A DNA stretch of 6,786 nt from an uncultured Coriobacteriaceae bacterium (GTDB taxonomy: Bacteria > Actinomycetota > Coriobacteriia > Coriobacteriales > QAMH01). The notes beneath the pieces are model-generated. The model saw only the letters and a list, made by a program, of their open reading frames with translations, ran no database searches and was not told where the DNA came from. Of this stretch, positions 1 to 5,612 are shown piece after piece (within the stretch, counting starts at the first letter, position 1; each line of letters starts with the position of its first letter). The stretch covers positions 1 to 6,786 of the forward strand of contig CADBRF010000234.1 of assembly GCA_902796975.1 (NCBI GenBank), read 5' to 3'. Position numbers and translations under genes: made by a program.

Positions 1-533
1 ACTGTTTTTCGCATGTTGGCCCCTTCGGGTTGAATGCTGTTGCCGGTGGCGCTGCGTTTGCACGGTGCGTCGATGTCAGCGAGACGGCTCTGGAGCTGGC
101 AGAACACAACGCCAAGCTCAATGATTTCGATGACCGCATGGCCGTTACCAGCGCAGATGTTCTGGAATACCTTCCTGAGCTTGCGAAAAACAAGGGCAAG
201 CTTCGCGAAGCCGGTGGCCCCTTCGATCTCATTATTCTCGATCCGCCCGCCTTTACCAAGAGCCGTAACACCATAGAACGCGCGAAGAAGGGCTATCGGG
301 AGATTAACTACGAAGCGCTGAAATTGCTCCCTCGCGGTGGCTATCTGGCTACCTGTTCCTGCTCACACTTCATGACGGCGGACCTGCTCAAGAAGGAGAT
401 TGCTCGGGCAGCTCGTGATGCAAACGTACAGCTTCGCCAGATTGTAGAGATGCAGCAGGCTCCAGACCATCCAATTCTCTGGGGTGTTCCCGAAACCCAC
501 TACCTGGACTTCTTCATCTTCCAGGTGATTTAG
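1..533 (+). CDS. rlmI: RlmI-type 23S rRNA (cytosine-C5) methyltransferase, 3' part
   Basis: This is the C-terminal catalytic domain of a class I SAM-dependent methyltransferase. The reading frame is open from the left edge (first full codon at 3), so the start and the N-terminal PUA-type domain lie outside the window; the internal ATG at 30 is not the real start. Visible motifs are CFSHVGPFG (SAM-binding motif I, codons from 3), an acidic VDVSE strand end that would contact the SAM ribose, IILDPPAF (motif IV) and CSCSH (codons 354-368), which carries the expected catalytic cysteine of motif VI. APDHP and a terminal PETHYLDFF segment also match the RlmI/COG1092 family. Members methylate a cytosine of 23S rRNA (C1962 in E. 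coli) in the cytoplasm. The exact target here is inferred from the family. The gene is a housekeeping neighbour, separated from the next gene by about 650 nt, and is unlikely to belong to the downstream operon. The stop is TAG at 531-533. Confidence 0.88.
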   Translation, partial: CFSHVGPFGLNAVAGGAAFARCVDVSETALELAEHNAKLNDFDDRMAVTSADVLEYLPELAKNKGKLREAGGPFDLIILDPPAFTKSRNTIERAKKGYREINYEALKLLPRGGYLATCSCSHFMTADLLKKEIARAARDANVQLRQIVEMQQAPDHPILWGVPETHYLDFFIFQVI

Positions 534-608
534 GTTCTAGAGCCATACCAGCTATTTTCCCAAGCGATTTTTGACAGGTGCGATGACATCCTGCGTAAGG
601 CTCTACCA

Positions 609-648
609 TGTTCCTTGGAACAGCTCACAACCCGATGCCTTTCGGCAT
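609..648. repeat. Two small adjacent dyads upstream of the long palindrome
   Basis: TGTTCC (609-614) and GGAACA (617-622) form a 6-bp inverted repeat around TT. As RNA this would be a 5-bp stem with a CTTG loop. ATGCC (635-639), loop TTTC, GGCAT (644-648) forms a second short hairpin. With the element at 671-757 they make a run of hairpins. They may be parts of one folded RNA, or the first may be a protein-binding dyad. No regulator can be named. Confidence 0.35.
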
Positions 649-670
649 GTCACGTAAACAATTGGAGGAT

Positions 671-757
671 GATGCGCCCGGAGGCGGAGCCGGGAGCGGA
701 GAGATGTCTGAGCGCGTAGCGCGAGTTCTCGGAGCTGGATCCGCCGGAGGGCGCATC
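671..757. repeat. 87-nt composite palindrome with symmetric GGA/GGA loops (structured RNA or REP-like element)
   Basis: The outer 9-bp stem GATGCGCCC (671-679) pairs perfectly with GGGCGCATC (749-757). A symmetric internal loop GGA (680-682) / GGA (746-748) follows, then a 6-bp stem GGCGGA (683-688) / TCCGCC (740-745). After an asymmetric loop comes AGC (695-697) / GCT (734-736), a second GGA (698-700) / GGA (731-733) loop, GAGA (701-704) / TCTC (727-730), and an apical GCGC-GTA-GCGC hairpin (712-722). Both GGA/GGA loops could form tandem purine-purine pairs. No T-tract follows, so it is not an ordinary intrinsic terminator. It may be a structured RNA, a repetitive extragenic palindrome or a remnant of a small mobile element. 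I do not recognise the family, and the strand is unknown because the element is nearly symmetric. Confidence 0.6.
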
Positions 758-901
758 GGGTGACGACCTTGTTTTACGGGGCATGCTGAAAAGGCCCGTG
801 TCCAACGTTCACCTGCCATATGTCGCCGGGGAGATTGGCTGGTTTCTCGCGCAAAATATTCCGCCTTTCGTATTTGCCAAAAAATTCTGCCCCTCCAAAA
901 T

Positions 902-946
902 TCTCAAAGCTGAGACAAAAAATCCAGCTTGTCTCATAGGGTGAGA
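902..946. promoter_or_regulatory. Operator-like array of TCTCA/TGAGA half-sites
   Basis: Four half-sites occur in alternating orientation: TCTCA (902-906), TGAGA (911-915), TCTCA (932-936) and TGAGA (942-946). They form two inverted pairs, with 4-nt and 5-nt spacers, placed about 30 bp apart, roughly three helical turns. The inner two belong to a longer perfect repeat TGAGACAA (911-918) / TTGTCTCA (929-936) with a 10-nt spacer. The array lies upstream of the -10 candidate at 999, a position that would suit an activator. The regulator is not encoded in this window. LuxR-type regulators control related loci in Eggerthella, but linking one to this site is inference. Confidence 0.45.
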
Positions 947-981
947 AACTTGGAAAACACGTGCTCAAAGCTCTCGCTCAA

Positions 982-1004
982 TTTCTCTAGAAAGTCCGTA
1001 TATT
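982..1004 (+). promoter_or_regulatory. Candidate promoter with TATATT -10 and no good -35
   Basis: TATATT at 999-1004 resembles a sigma-70-type -10 hexamer. At the usual 17-bp spacing the -35 position (976-981) reads GCTCAA, a poor match. The gap is partly filled by a small palindrome TTTCT-CT-AGAAA (982-993). A weak -35 next to operator-like repeats fits an activator-dependent promoter for the MFS-molybdoenzyme operon. It would leave a leader of roughly 170 nt. The call is by eye and is weak. Confidence 0.3.
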
Positions 1005-1044
1005 CATATTCAGCAAGGCGGACGGTAAGCATCAAGACTTAAAC

Positions 1045-1102
1045 GGTTACGACAGTGCATGAGAACAATGAATGCACACAAAAACGTAAAGAAACCGTAA
1101 CC
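1045..1102 (+). promoter_or_regulatory. Leader dyads upstream of the first MFS gene
   Basis: GGTTACG (1045-1051) is exactly complementary to CGTAACC (1096-1102), and it encloses a second hairpin GTGCAT (1055-1060) / ATGCAC (1072-1077). If transcription starts near 1010, this would fold in the 5' leader. Downstream, CCTCC at 1122-1126 could pair with the GGAGG of the ribosome binding site at 1167-1171. No known riboswitch class was recognised. Confidence 0.35.
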
Positions 1103-1179
1103 AAAAACAAAATGATGTAAACCTCCGGAATGCTCGACTAGAGAAGAGAAAGTTCCCAAGAAAAGAGGAGGGGGAGAAT

Positions 1180-2430
1180 ATGAGCGAAGAAGCCAAGAAA
1201 GCCGAGATCAATCAGACCGGCAGGGCATGGGTTGTCGCGATCATCGCGATCATCGCTTCTATTCTGATTTCTGTAAACAACAACAAGCTACCGGCGACGG
1301 CATCGCTAGTGCTTCCGGCCCTGGGCATCGACACGACGCAGCTCAGTTTCATGATGTCCCTCAATGGCTATGTTGGTTTTGTCCTGGCATTCTTTGCCGC
1401 AACCATCATCTTGAAGTTCGGCTCCAAGAAAGCCACGTTGATGGTTCTTATCTGTGCCACCCTCGGCGCCGTAATCAGCGCCTTTGCAACGACCTATGAC
1501 ATGCTCCTTGTTGGTCGTCTCATTGAGGGCGTTGGCTATGCCTGCATCGGCACGGTTATCCCTGTCCTCTTCTCCGAGTGGTTCCCGCCCTCCAAGCGCG
1601 GCGTTCCCATGGGCATCTTTTCCGTGTGGGTTCCGCTTGGCTCCATGTTCATCATGGGCACCTCGGGCTTCTTCTTCAACGAGGGCGATCCTGCTACCTA
1701 CCACAACGTCTTCTGGTTTGTCGTTGCCCTGCTCGTCGTCGTAACGATCATCTGGATTATCGCAGTTCGCAACCCTGAGCATTCCTATCTCGCAGACGAG
1801 AGCGACCCCAACGCTGAGAAGCCGAAGGTCTCCGAGGGCTTCAAGAGTGTTTCCTGCTGGGTTGCCATGATCGCCTTCGCAGCCTTCTCTCTGGGCACCG
1901 CCTGCGTCATGAACTTCGAGGTTCTCTATATGGTTCAGACCATGGGTATGACCCAGGCAGCTGCTAACGGCATGCTCAACATCGCTAACATCTTCGTTGT
2001 TATCGGCGGTGTGGTTATCGGCTTCGTCATGAACAAGGTCACCTCTAACACGGGCCGTCTCACCATCCTTGCCGTTTCCTCCCTTGTCCTGGGCGTCTGC
2101 TTCGCCTTCGCCTATGTGGTCAACGGCGCAATGCTCACCCCGTGGCTCATCCTCTTCGGTCTGTCCAACGGCATCGTTCCCGCCATCTTCTTCACGATGG
2201 TTGCCGAGATCGCTCCTCGTCCCGAGCTGGCAAGCGTTTCCTCGACTCTTATGAGCCTTGGCCAGTGCGTCGGCGGCATCCTCTTCGGTATCGTCGGTGC
2301 GGTCGTCGCCTCCGGTTGGGGTGCTGCAACGGGCATCCTCGCCACGGCTGGTGTTGTGCTCTTCGTCGGTTCTATCGCGCTCATGTTCATCCTCAAGAAG
2401 CGCGACGCAAAGGTTGCAAAGGCAGCCTAA
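1180..2430 (+). CDS. MFS transporter, carrier 1 (substrate unknown)
   Basis: This 416-residue protein has about 12 hydrophobic helices, the usual length and pattern for the major facilitator superfamily, and would act in the cytoplasmic membrane. Helix 1 begins near residue 16. The segment at 112-156, with GRLIEGVGYACIG followed by SEWFPPSKRG (residues 132-141) and a glycine-rich helix, is typical of MFS organic-anion and antiporter-like carriers. A hydrophilic loop at about 197-224 separates the two six-helix halves, and the C-terminus is lysine-rich. The start is supported by AGGAGG at 1166-1171, 8 nt before the ATG. It is the first gene of the putative operon, 181 nt before the molybdoenzyme gene. 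From context it probably imports the enzyme's substrate or exchanges it for product. The substrate cannot be read from the sequence, and a nitrate/nitrite or organic acid carrier remains possible. Confidence 0.88.
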   Translation: MSEEAKKAEINQTGRAWVVAIIAIIASILISVNNNKLPATASLVLPALGIDTTQLSFMMSLNGYVGFVLAFFAATIILKFGSKKATLMVLICATLGAVISAFATTYDMLLVGRLIEGVGYACIGTVIPVLFSEWFPPSKRGVPMGIFSVWVPLGSMFIMGTSGFFFNEGDPATYHNVFWFVVALLVVVTIIWIIAVRNPEHSYLADESDPNAEKPKVSEGFKSVSCWVAMIAFAAFSLGTACVMNFEVLYMVQTMGMTQAAANGMLNIANIFVVIGGVVIGFVMNKVTSNTGRLTILAVSSLVLGVCFAFAYVVNGAMLTPWLILFGLSNGIVPAIFFTMVAEIAPRPELASVSSTLMSLGQCVGGILFGIVGAVVASGWGAATGILATAGVVLFVGSIALMFILKKRDAKVAKAA

Positions 2431-2453
2431 GGTAAGGTTTCACAGGTCACATC

Positions 2454-2476
2454 GCCCCTGGGAATGACCCAGGGGC
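2454..2476 (+). terminator. Hairpin after MFS gene 1, no T-tract
   Basis: GCCCCTGGG (2454-2462) and CCCAGGGGC (2468-2476) form a perfect 9-bp stem with a 5-nt loop, 23 nt after the MFS stop codon. AGGGCTTGG follows rather than a run of T, so full intrinsic termination is doubtful. It could protect the upstream mRNA 3' end after processing or act as a partial terminator, allowing different levels of carrier and enzyme. Confidence 0.5.
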
Positions 2477-2501
2477 AGGGCTTGGAAATATAAGCAACAA
2501 A

Positions 2502-2535
2502 CCCTTCTCCCGCGGGGCGCAAGCGGGAACAAGGG
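2502..2535 (+). promoter_or_regulatory. Second spacer hairpin upstream of the molybdoenzyme gene
   Basis: CCCTT (2502-2506) plus TCCCGC (2508-2513) pairs with GCGGGA (2523-2528) plus AAGGG (2531-2535), leaving a small C/AC internal loop and a 9-nt apical loop. It lies 25 nt after the first hairpin and 76 nt before the next start codon. No T-tract follows. It looks like a processing or stability element, or part of a leader for a separate transcript. No promoter between the hairpins was convincing. Confidence 0.45.
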
Positions 2536-2611
2536 AGTACGAATTGATCAGCGCCTGCCTCATAGCAAGAAAGATCGATTCACGTTGCAAAAGAGAGAGT
2601 AAGGAGAGAAC

Positions 2612-5146
2612 ATGGAATTCGAAAACGACCTTGGTAAGCCTTGGAAGTACCAGGACGGCGATTTCACCGTTTGCCGTTCTTCGGTCTGGTCTCCTCCGGG
2701 ATGCCATCCCGTCGGATGCGGCATTAAGGTCTATGTCGATAAGAACGGCAAGATGGTTAACATCGAGGGCGATGAGAACGATCCGATCACGAAAGGCCGT
2801 CTGTGCCCGAGATGCCTCGCTCTGAAGGATTACGTCTACAACCCTCATCGTGTTGTCTATCCTATGAAGCGCGACCACAGCAAGCTTGGCCAGGCAGACG
2901 CCTGGGAGCGCTGCACTTGGGATGAGGCTCTCGACCTCATCATGAACAAGTGGGCAGAGATCACCGCCAAGTACGGCCGCAAGACCATGGCAATCCATGT
3001 TGGCACTGGCCGCGACGGCATGCTTTCCCAGGACTTCCAGCTCTCCATCTTCCGTACTCCTAACCTGGCTTACACCCAGTCCGGTTACGCCTGCTACCAG
3101 CCCCGTATGATGTCCTCTCAGATGGTTCTCGGTGCTCTGTATCCTGAGCTCGACTACGCTGGCGGCCTCGAGGGCGGCTACGATGACCCCGAGTATCAGG
3201 TTCCCGAGCTCATGGTTATCTGGGGCAAGGCTCCGCTCGAGTCCAACCCTGACGGCTTCTTCGGTCACAGCGTCATCGACCTCATGAAGCGTGGCGCTCG
3301 CCTGTTTGCTGTTGACCCCCGCGTCAATTGGCTGAACAGCCGCGCAGAGCTCCAGCTTCGTCCGCGTAACGGCACGGATGGTGCACTTGCCATGGCATGC
3401 TGCAACATCATCATCAACGAGGATCTCTACGATCACGACTTGGTCGAGAAGTGGACCTACGGCTTCGATGAGTTCAAGGAGCGCGTCTCCGTCATGACTC
3501 CTGAGAAGGCCGCGGAAATCTGCGAGATTCCTGTCGAGGACATCTACACCTTCGCTCGCGAGTACGCAGCTGCAAGCCCGGCTTCCATCGCCTGGGGCCT
3601 CGCGTTCGACCAGAACACCAATGGCATGCAGGCTGGTCACTGCGTCCTGGCAATGATCGTCATGTGTGGCAACCTCGACGTTCCTGGTGGCAACATCATC
3701 GCCGACCTCTCAATGCCAGAGGACCTCACCGCCGAAGCTGCTGCCGGCCAGGCTGGCAACGACACCGATACCCGCTCCTTCATCACTGAGGGCTGGTACC
3801 AGATGACCGACGAAGAGCGCGCAGAGTGCATCGGTATGGACAAGTTCCCGCTGTACTGCAACCAGATCACTGGCTGCCAGGCAGACTGCCTGCTCGAGAC
3901 CATGGAGACCGACGAGCCGTATCCCATCCGCTTCGGCTGGATTGCGAACACCAACCTCCTCGCCCCGACCAACTCCGCCGAGCCGAGCCGTTGGCACAAG
4001 GCTCTCGTTCGCTCCTATGGCGCAGATGATGGCTTCGCATTCGGCACCGATGTCATGATCACCCCGACCATCCAGTGCTGCTGCGATGTCTTCCTGCCTA
4101 TCAGCACTGTTGTCGAGCATGATGGCGTCAACCGTACCCACTATGGCGCTGCCTCCATCACCACCGGTGTTGGCAATAAGGCCATCACGGTTGGCGAGGC
4201 AAAGGCCGACCTCGAGATCTACTGCCTGCTCGCAGAGCGTATGGCTGCCATGTTCCCCGATGACCCGAAGGCTCAGTTCGCCCACAACAAGTATCCCGAG
4301 TATCATTCCTATCTCGAGAAGAACCGCCTCGAGGGCCGTCATAAGTTCGATGACGTCAAGCAGGTCGTCAAGTTCAAGCGTAAGGTCTACTACCGCAAGT
4401 ACGAGACTGGCAAGCTTCGTCCCGACGGCCAGCCTGGCTTCCTGACCCCCACGGGCCGTATCGAGCTCTGGAGCTCCATGTACAACCAGAACGGCATGGA
4501 TCCGCTGCCCTACTACTACGAGCCCGACCAGAGCCCGCGTATCCCGGATGCCCGCGCTGAGGAACTCAAGAAGGAAATCGTCAAGAGCCCCTTCATCCCC
4601 GAAGAGTGCCGCGAGAGGTGGCATGCACGCGACCTCGACCATGCCGAGATCGTCAAGAAGTACCCCTTCATCCTCTCCACTGGTGCTCGCCGCTTCACGA
4701 GCTTCCACTCCGAGCATCGTGAGGTCGCTATCCTCCGCGAGATCGACCAGAACCCGAGGCTCGAGATCAACCCCGCCGATGCTGCCGAGAAGAACATCAC
4801 GGACGGCCAGTGGGTGCGCATCTGGAACCAGTATGGTCAGGCCAAGTACAAGGCCAAGATTTCCCAGAAGGTTCGCAAGGGTCATGTCGAAGCCGAGCAT
4901 GGCTGGTGGTTCCCCGAGCAGGAAGGCTCCGAGCCTAGCCTCTTCGGCGTGTTCCAGTCCAACTGCAACGACCTCGTTCCCGCGTTCCACAACAACGAGC
5001 TCGGCCTGGGCGCTCCCTACAAGAGCAATTGCTGCAATGTCGAGCCCATCAACGAGAACCTCGATGTTGACATCAACAAGTTCTATGAAGAATTCGGCCT
5101 GAACGATGCCTATACCGACAGCATCGTTGTCAAGGAAGGGGAGTAA
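2612..5146 (+). CDS. Molybdopterin (bis-MGD) oxidoreductase catalytic subunit, cytoplasmic; dehydroxylase/transhydroxylase-like
   Basis: This 844-residue protein belongs to the DMSO reductase superfamily. An N-terminal Fe-S-type segment (about 18-77) has cysteines at 21, 31, 36, 65 and 68. A large molybdopterin domain follows (about 80-500), including VIWGKAPLESNPDG (203-216), AVDPR (233-237) and a DVFLP segment (492-496). The C-terminal dinucleotide-binding domain (about 684-810) shows STGAR (689-693), FHSEHR (698-703), EINPADA (718-724) and GLGAPYKSN (798-806). Cys161, in the segment after Asn151, sits where the molybdenum ligand is expected; this is inferred without an alignment. The N-terminus has no twin-arginine signal and the chain has 24 cysteines, both consistent with a cytoplasmic enzyme of a strict anaerobe. 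The start is supported by AAGGAG at 2601-2606. It lies 4 nt before the small Fe-S subunit gene and between two MFS genes. The best guess is a catechol/pyrogallol-type dehydroxylase or transhydroxylase relative. Other reductases of the superfamily cannot be excluded and the substrate is unknown. Confidence 0.85.
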   Translation: MEFENDLGKPWKYQDGDFTVCRSSVWSPPGCHPVGCGIKVYVDKNGKMVNIEGDENDPITKGRLCPRCLALKDYVYNPHRVVYPMKRDHSKLGQADAWERCTWDEALDLIMNKWAEITAKYGRKTMAIHVGTGRDGMLSQDFQLSIFRTPNLAYTQSGYACYQPRMMSSQMVLGALYPELDYAGGLEGGYDDPEYQVPELMVIWGKAPLESNPDGFFGHSVIDLMKRGARLFAVDPRVNWLNSRAELQLRPRNGTDGALAMACCNIIINEDLYDHDLVEKWTYGFDEFKERVSVMTPEKAAEICEIPVEDIYTFAREYAAASPASIAWGLAFDQNTNGMQAGHCVLAMIVMCGNLDVPGGNIIADLSMPEDLTAEAAAGQAGNDTDTRSFITEGWYQMTDEERAECIGMDKFPLYCNQITGCQADCLLETMETDEPYPIRFGWIANTNLLAPTNSAEPSRWHKALVRSYGADDGFAFGTDVMITPTIQCCCDVFLPISTVVEHDGVNRTHYGAASITTGVGNKAITVGEAKADLEIYCLLAERMAAMFPDDPKAQFAHNKYPEYHSYLEKNRLEGRHKFDDVKQVVKFKRKVYYRKYETGKLRPDGQPGFLTPTGRIELWSSMYNQNGMDPLPYYYEPDQSPRIPDARAEELKKEIVKSPFIPEECRERWHARDLDHAEIVKKYPFILSTGARRFTSFHSEHREVAILREIDQNPRLEINPADAAEKNITDGQWVRIWNQYGQAKYKAKISQKVRKGHVEAEHGWWFPEQEGSEPSLFGVFQSNCNDLVPAFHNNELGLGAPYKSNCCNVEPINENLDVDINKFYEEFGLNDAYTDSIVVKEGE

Positions 5147-5150
5147 GACC

Positions 5151-5510
5151 ATGCCTAAGTATGCGCTGCTCATCGACTACGAGTACTGCACCGGTTGCCA
5201 TTCCTGCGAGGTGGCATGCAAGGAAGAGCACAACATGGGCGTCGGCCTGTGGGGTATCCGAGTGTTCGATGATGGTCCCTGGCAGAAGGACTTCTCCAAT
5301 GATCAGGGCAAGTCGTTCAACTTCAACCACATTCCGGTTCCGACCGACCTGTGCGACCTCTGCAAGGAGCGTCTGGGCCGCAATCGCGAGCCTGTGTGCG
5401 TGCACAACTGCCTCGGCGACTGCATGAGGTTCGGCACCATCGACGAGATGGCTGCAGAGCTCGCCAAGAAGCCCAAGCAGGTCATGTGGGCCCCCACTGA
5501 TATTGACTAG
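5151..5510 (+). CDS. Ferredoxin-like [4Fe-4S] electron-transfer subunit
   Basis: This 119-residue protein is a shortened relative of the DmsB/NrfC-type Fe-S subunits that pass electrons to molybdopterin enzymes. It has C13-x2-C16-x2-C19-x3-C23 near the N-terminus, and C68-x2-C71-x11-C83-x3-C87 plus an extra C91, nine cysteines in all. That is enough for two [4Fe-4S] clusters, against four in DmsB. The usual ACPTGAL segment after the last motif reads NCLGDCM, so the proline is lost and a cysteine gained. I chose the ATG at 5151 over the in-frame ATG at 5106. The latter lies inside the catalytic gene and would add 15 unrelated residues, whereas 5151 follows AAGGGGAG (5136-5143) by 7 nt and starts directly with the MPKYALLIDYEYCTGC fold. 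The 4-nt gap from the upstream stop indicates translational coupling and a stable complex. There is no signal peptide or membrane segment, so it should be cytoplasmic. Its electron donor is unknown. Confidence 0.88.
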   Translation: MPKYALLIDYEYCTGCHSCEVACKEEHNMGVGLWGIRVFDDGPWQKDFSNDQGKSFNFNHIPVPTDLCDLCKERLGRNREPVCVHNCLGDCMRFGTIDEMAAELAKKPKQVMWAPTDID

Positions 5511-5534
5511 CTCTTTGTAAGATCCATAACCCCG

Positions 5535-5593
5535 ACGGCCGCTTGCTTGGGACTTTCGGGCCCCTGCAGGCGGCCGTTCTCTATTTGGTTTAA
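5535..5593 (+). terminator. Strong hairpin with weak T-tract after the Fe-S subunit gene
   Basis: ACGGCCGC (5535-5542) pairs with GCGGCCGT (5570-5577). The stem extends inward to 12 bp (5535-5546 with 5566-5577, one G-T wobble), and GGG/CCC pairing is possible further in. The 3' side is followed by TTCTCTATTTGGTTT, an imperfect T-rich tail. It probably acts as a terminator or partial terminator separating the enzyme genes from the second carrier gene, whose ribosome binding site begins only about 25 nt after the stem. Confidence 0.65.
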
Positions 5594-5612
5594 GTTCGTT
5601 CGAGGAGGAGAT

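Larger units (their letters stand above)
534..1179. other. Long intergenic region with two distinct halves
   Basis: I see no convincing protein gene in these 646 nt. The part from about 600 to 800 is GC-rich and dense in dyads: TGTTC/GAACA at 609-622, ATGCC/GGCAT at 635-648, a long composite hairpin at 671-757, and ACGGG/CCCGT at 776-799. The part from about 820 to 1179 is AT-rich and carries operator-like half-sites, a -10 candidate and leader dyads in front of the MFS gene at 1180. No tRNA, rRNA, tmRNA, RNase P or SRP signature was recognised. Short minus-strand frames here lack supported ribosome binding sites. I see no clear intrinsic terminator for the methyltransferase gene. Confidence 0.7.

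Noticed and set aside
609..622. LexA-like box at TGTTCC-TT-GGAACA
   Set aside because: The half-site order is GTTC-N4-GAAC, the reverse of the Gram-positive LexA box GAAC-N4-GTTC, and no SOS gene is nearby.
671..757. Molybdenum cofactor riboswitch or tRNA-like element
   Set aside because: No cloverleaf or CCA-type acceptor, and no recognised Moco aptamer signature. It also lies over 400 nt from the next start codon.
704..763. 19-codon frame starting at ATG 704 with a GGGAG at 692-696
   Set aside because: It lies wholly inside the arms of the long palindrome, so its codons are explained by the hairpin. No similarity or neighbour supports a peptide.
625..819. Minus-strand 64-codon frame over the GC-rich hairpins
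   Set aside because: Its proline/arginine-rich product is what GC-rich palindromic sequence gives by chance, and no ribosome binding site is seen.
774..968. Minus-strand 64-codon frame over the AT-rich promoter half
   Set aside because: No good ribosome binding site, no recognisable domain, and it overlaps the operator-like repeats.
2447..3640. Long minus-strand open frame (397 codons) over the spacer and start of the molybdoenzyme gene
   Set aside because: Also a codon-bias shadow. It crosses both spacer hairpins and shows no domain.
3710..5173. Long minus-strand open frame (487 codons) opposite the molybdoenzyme gene
   Set aside because: It is antisense to a gene with clear family motifs. 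Long antisense frames are common in GC-rich coding DNA with this codon bias. The product has no recognisable domain.
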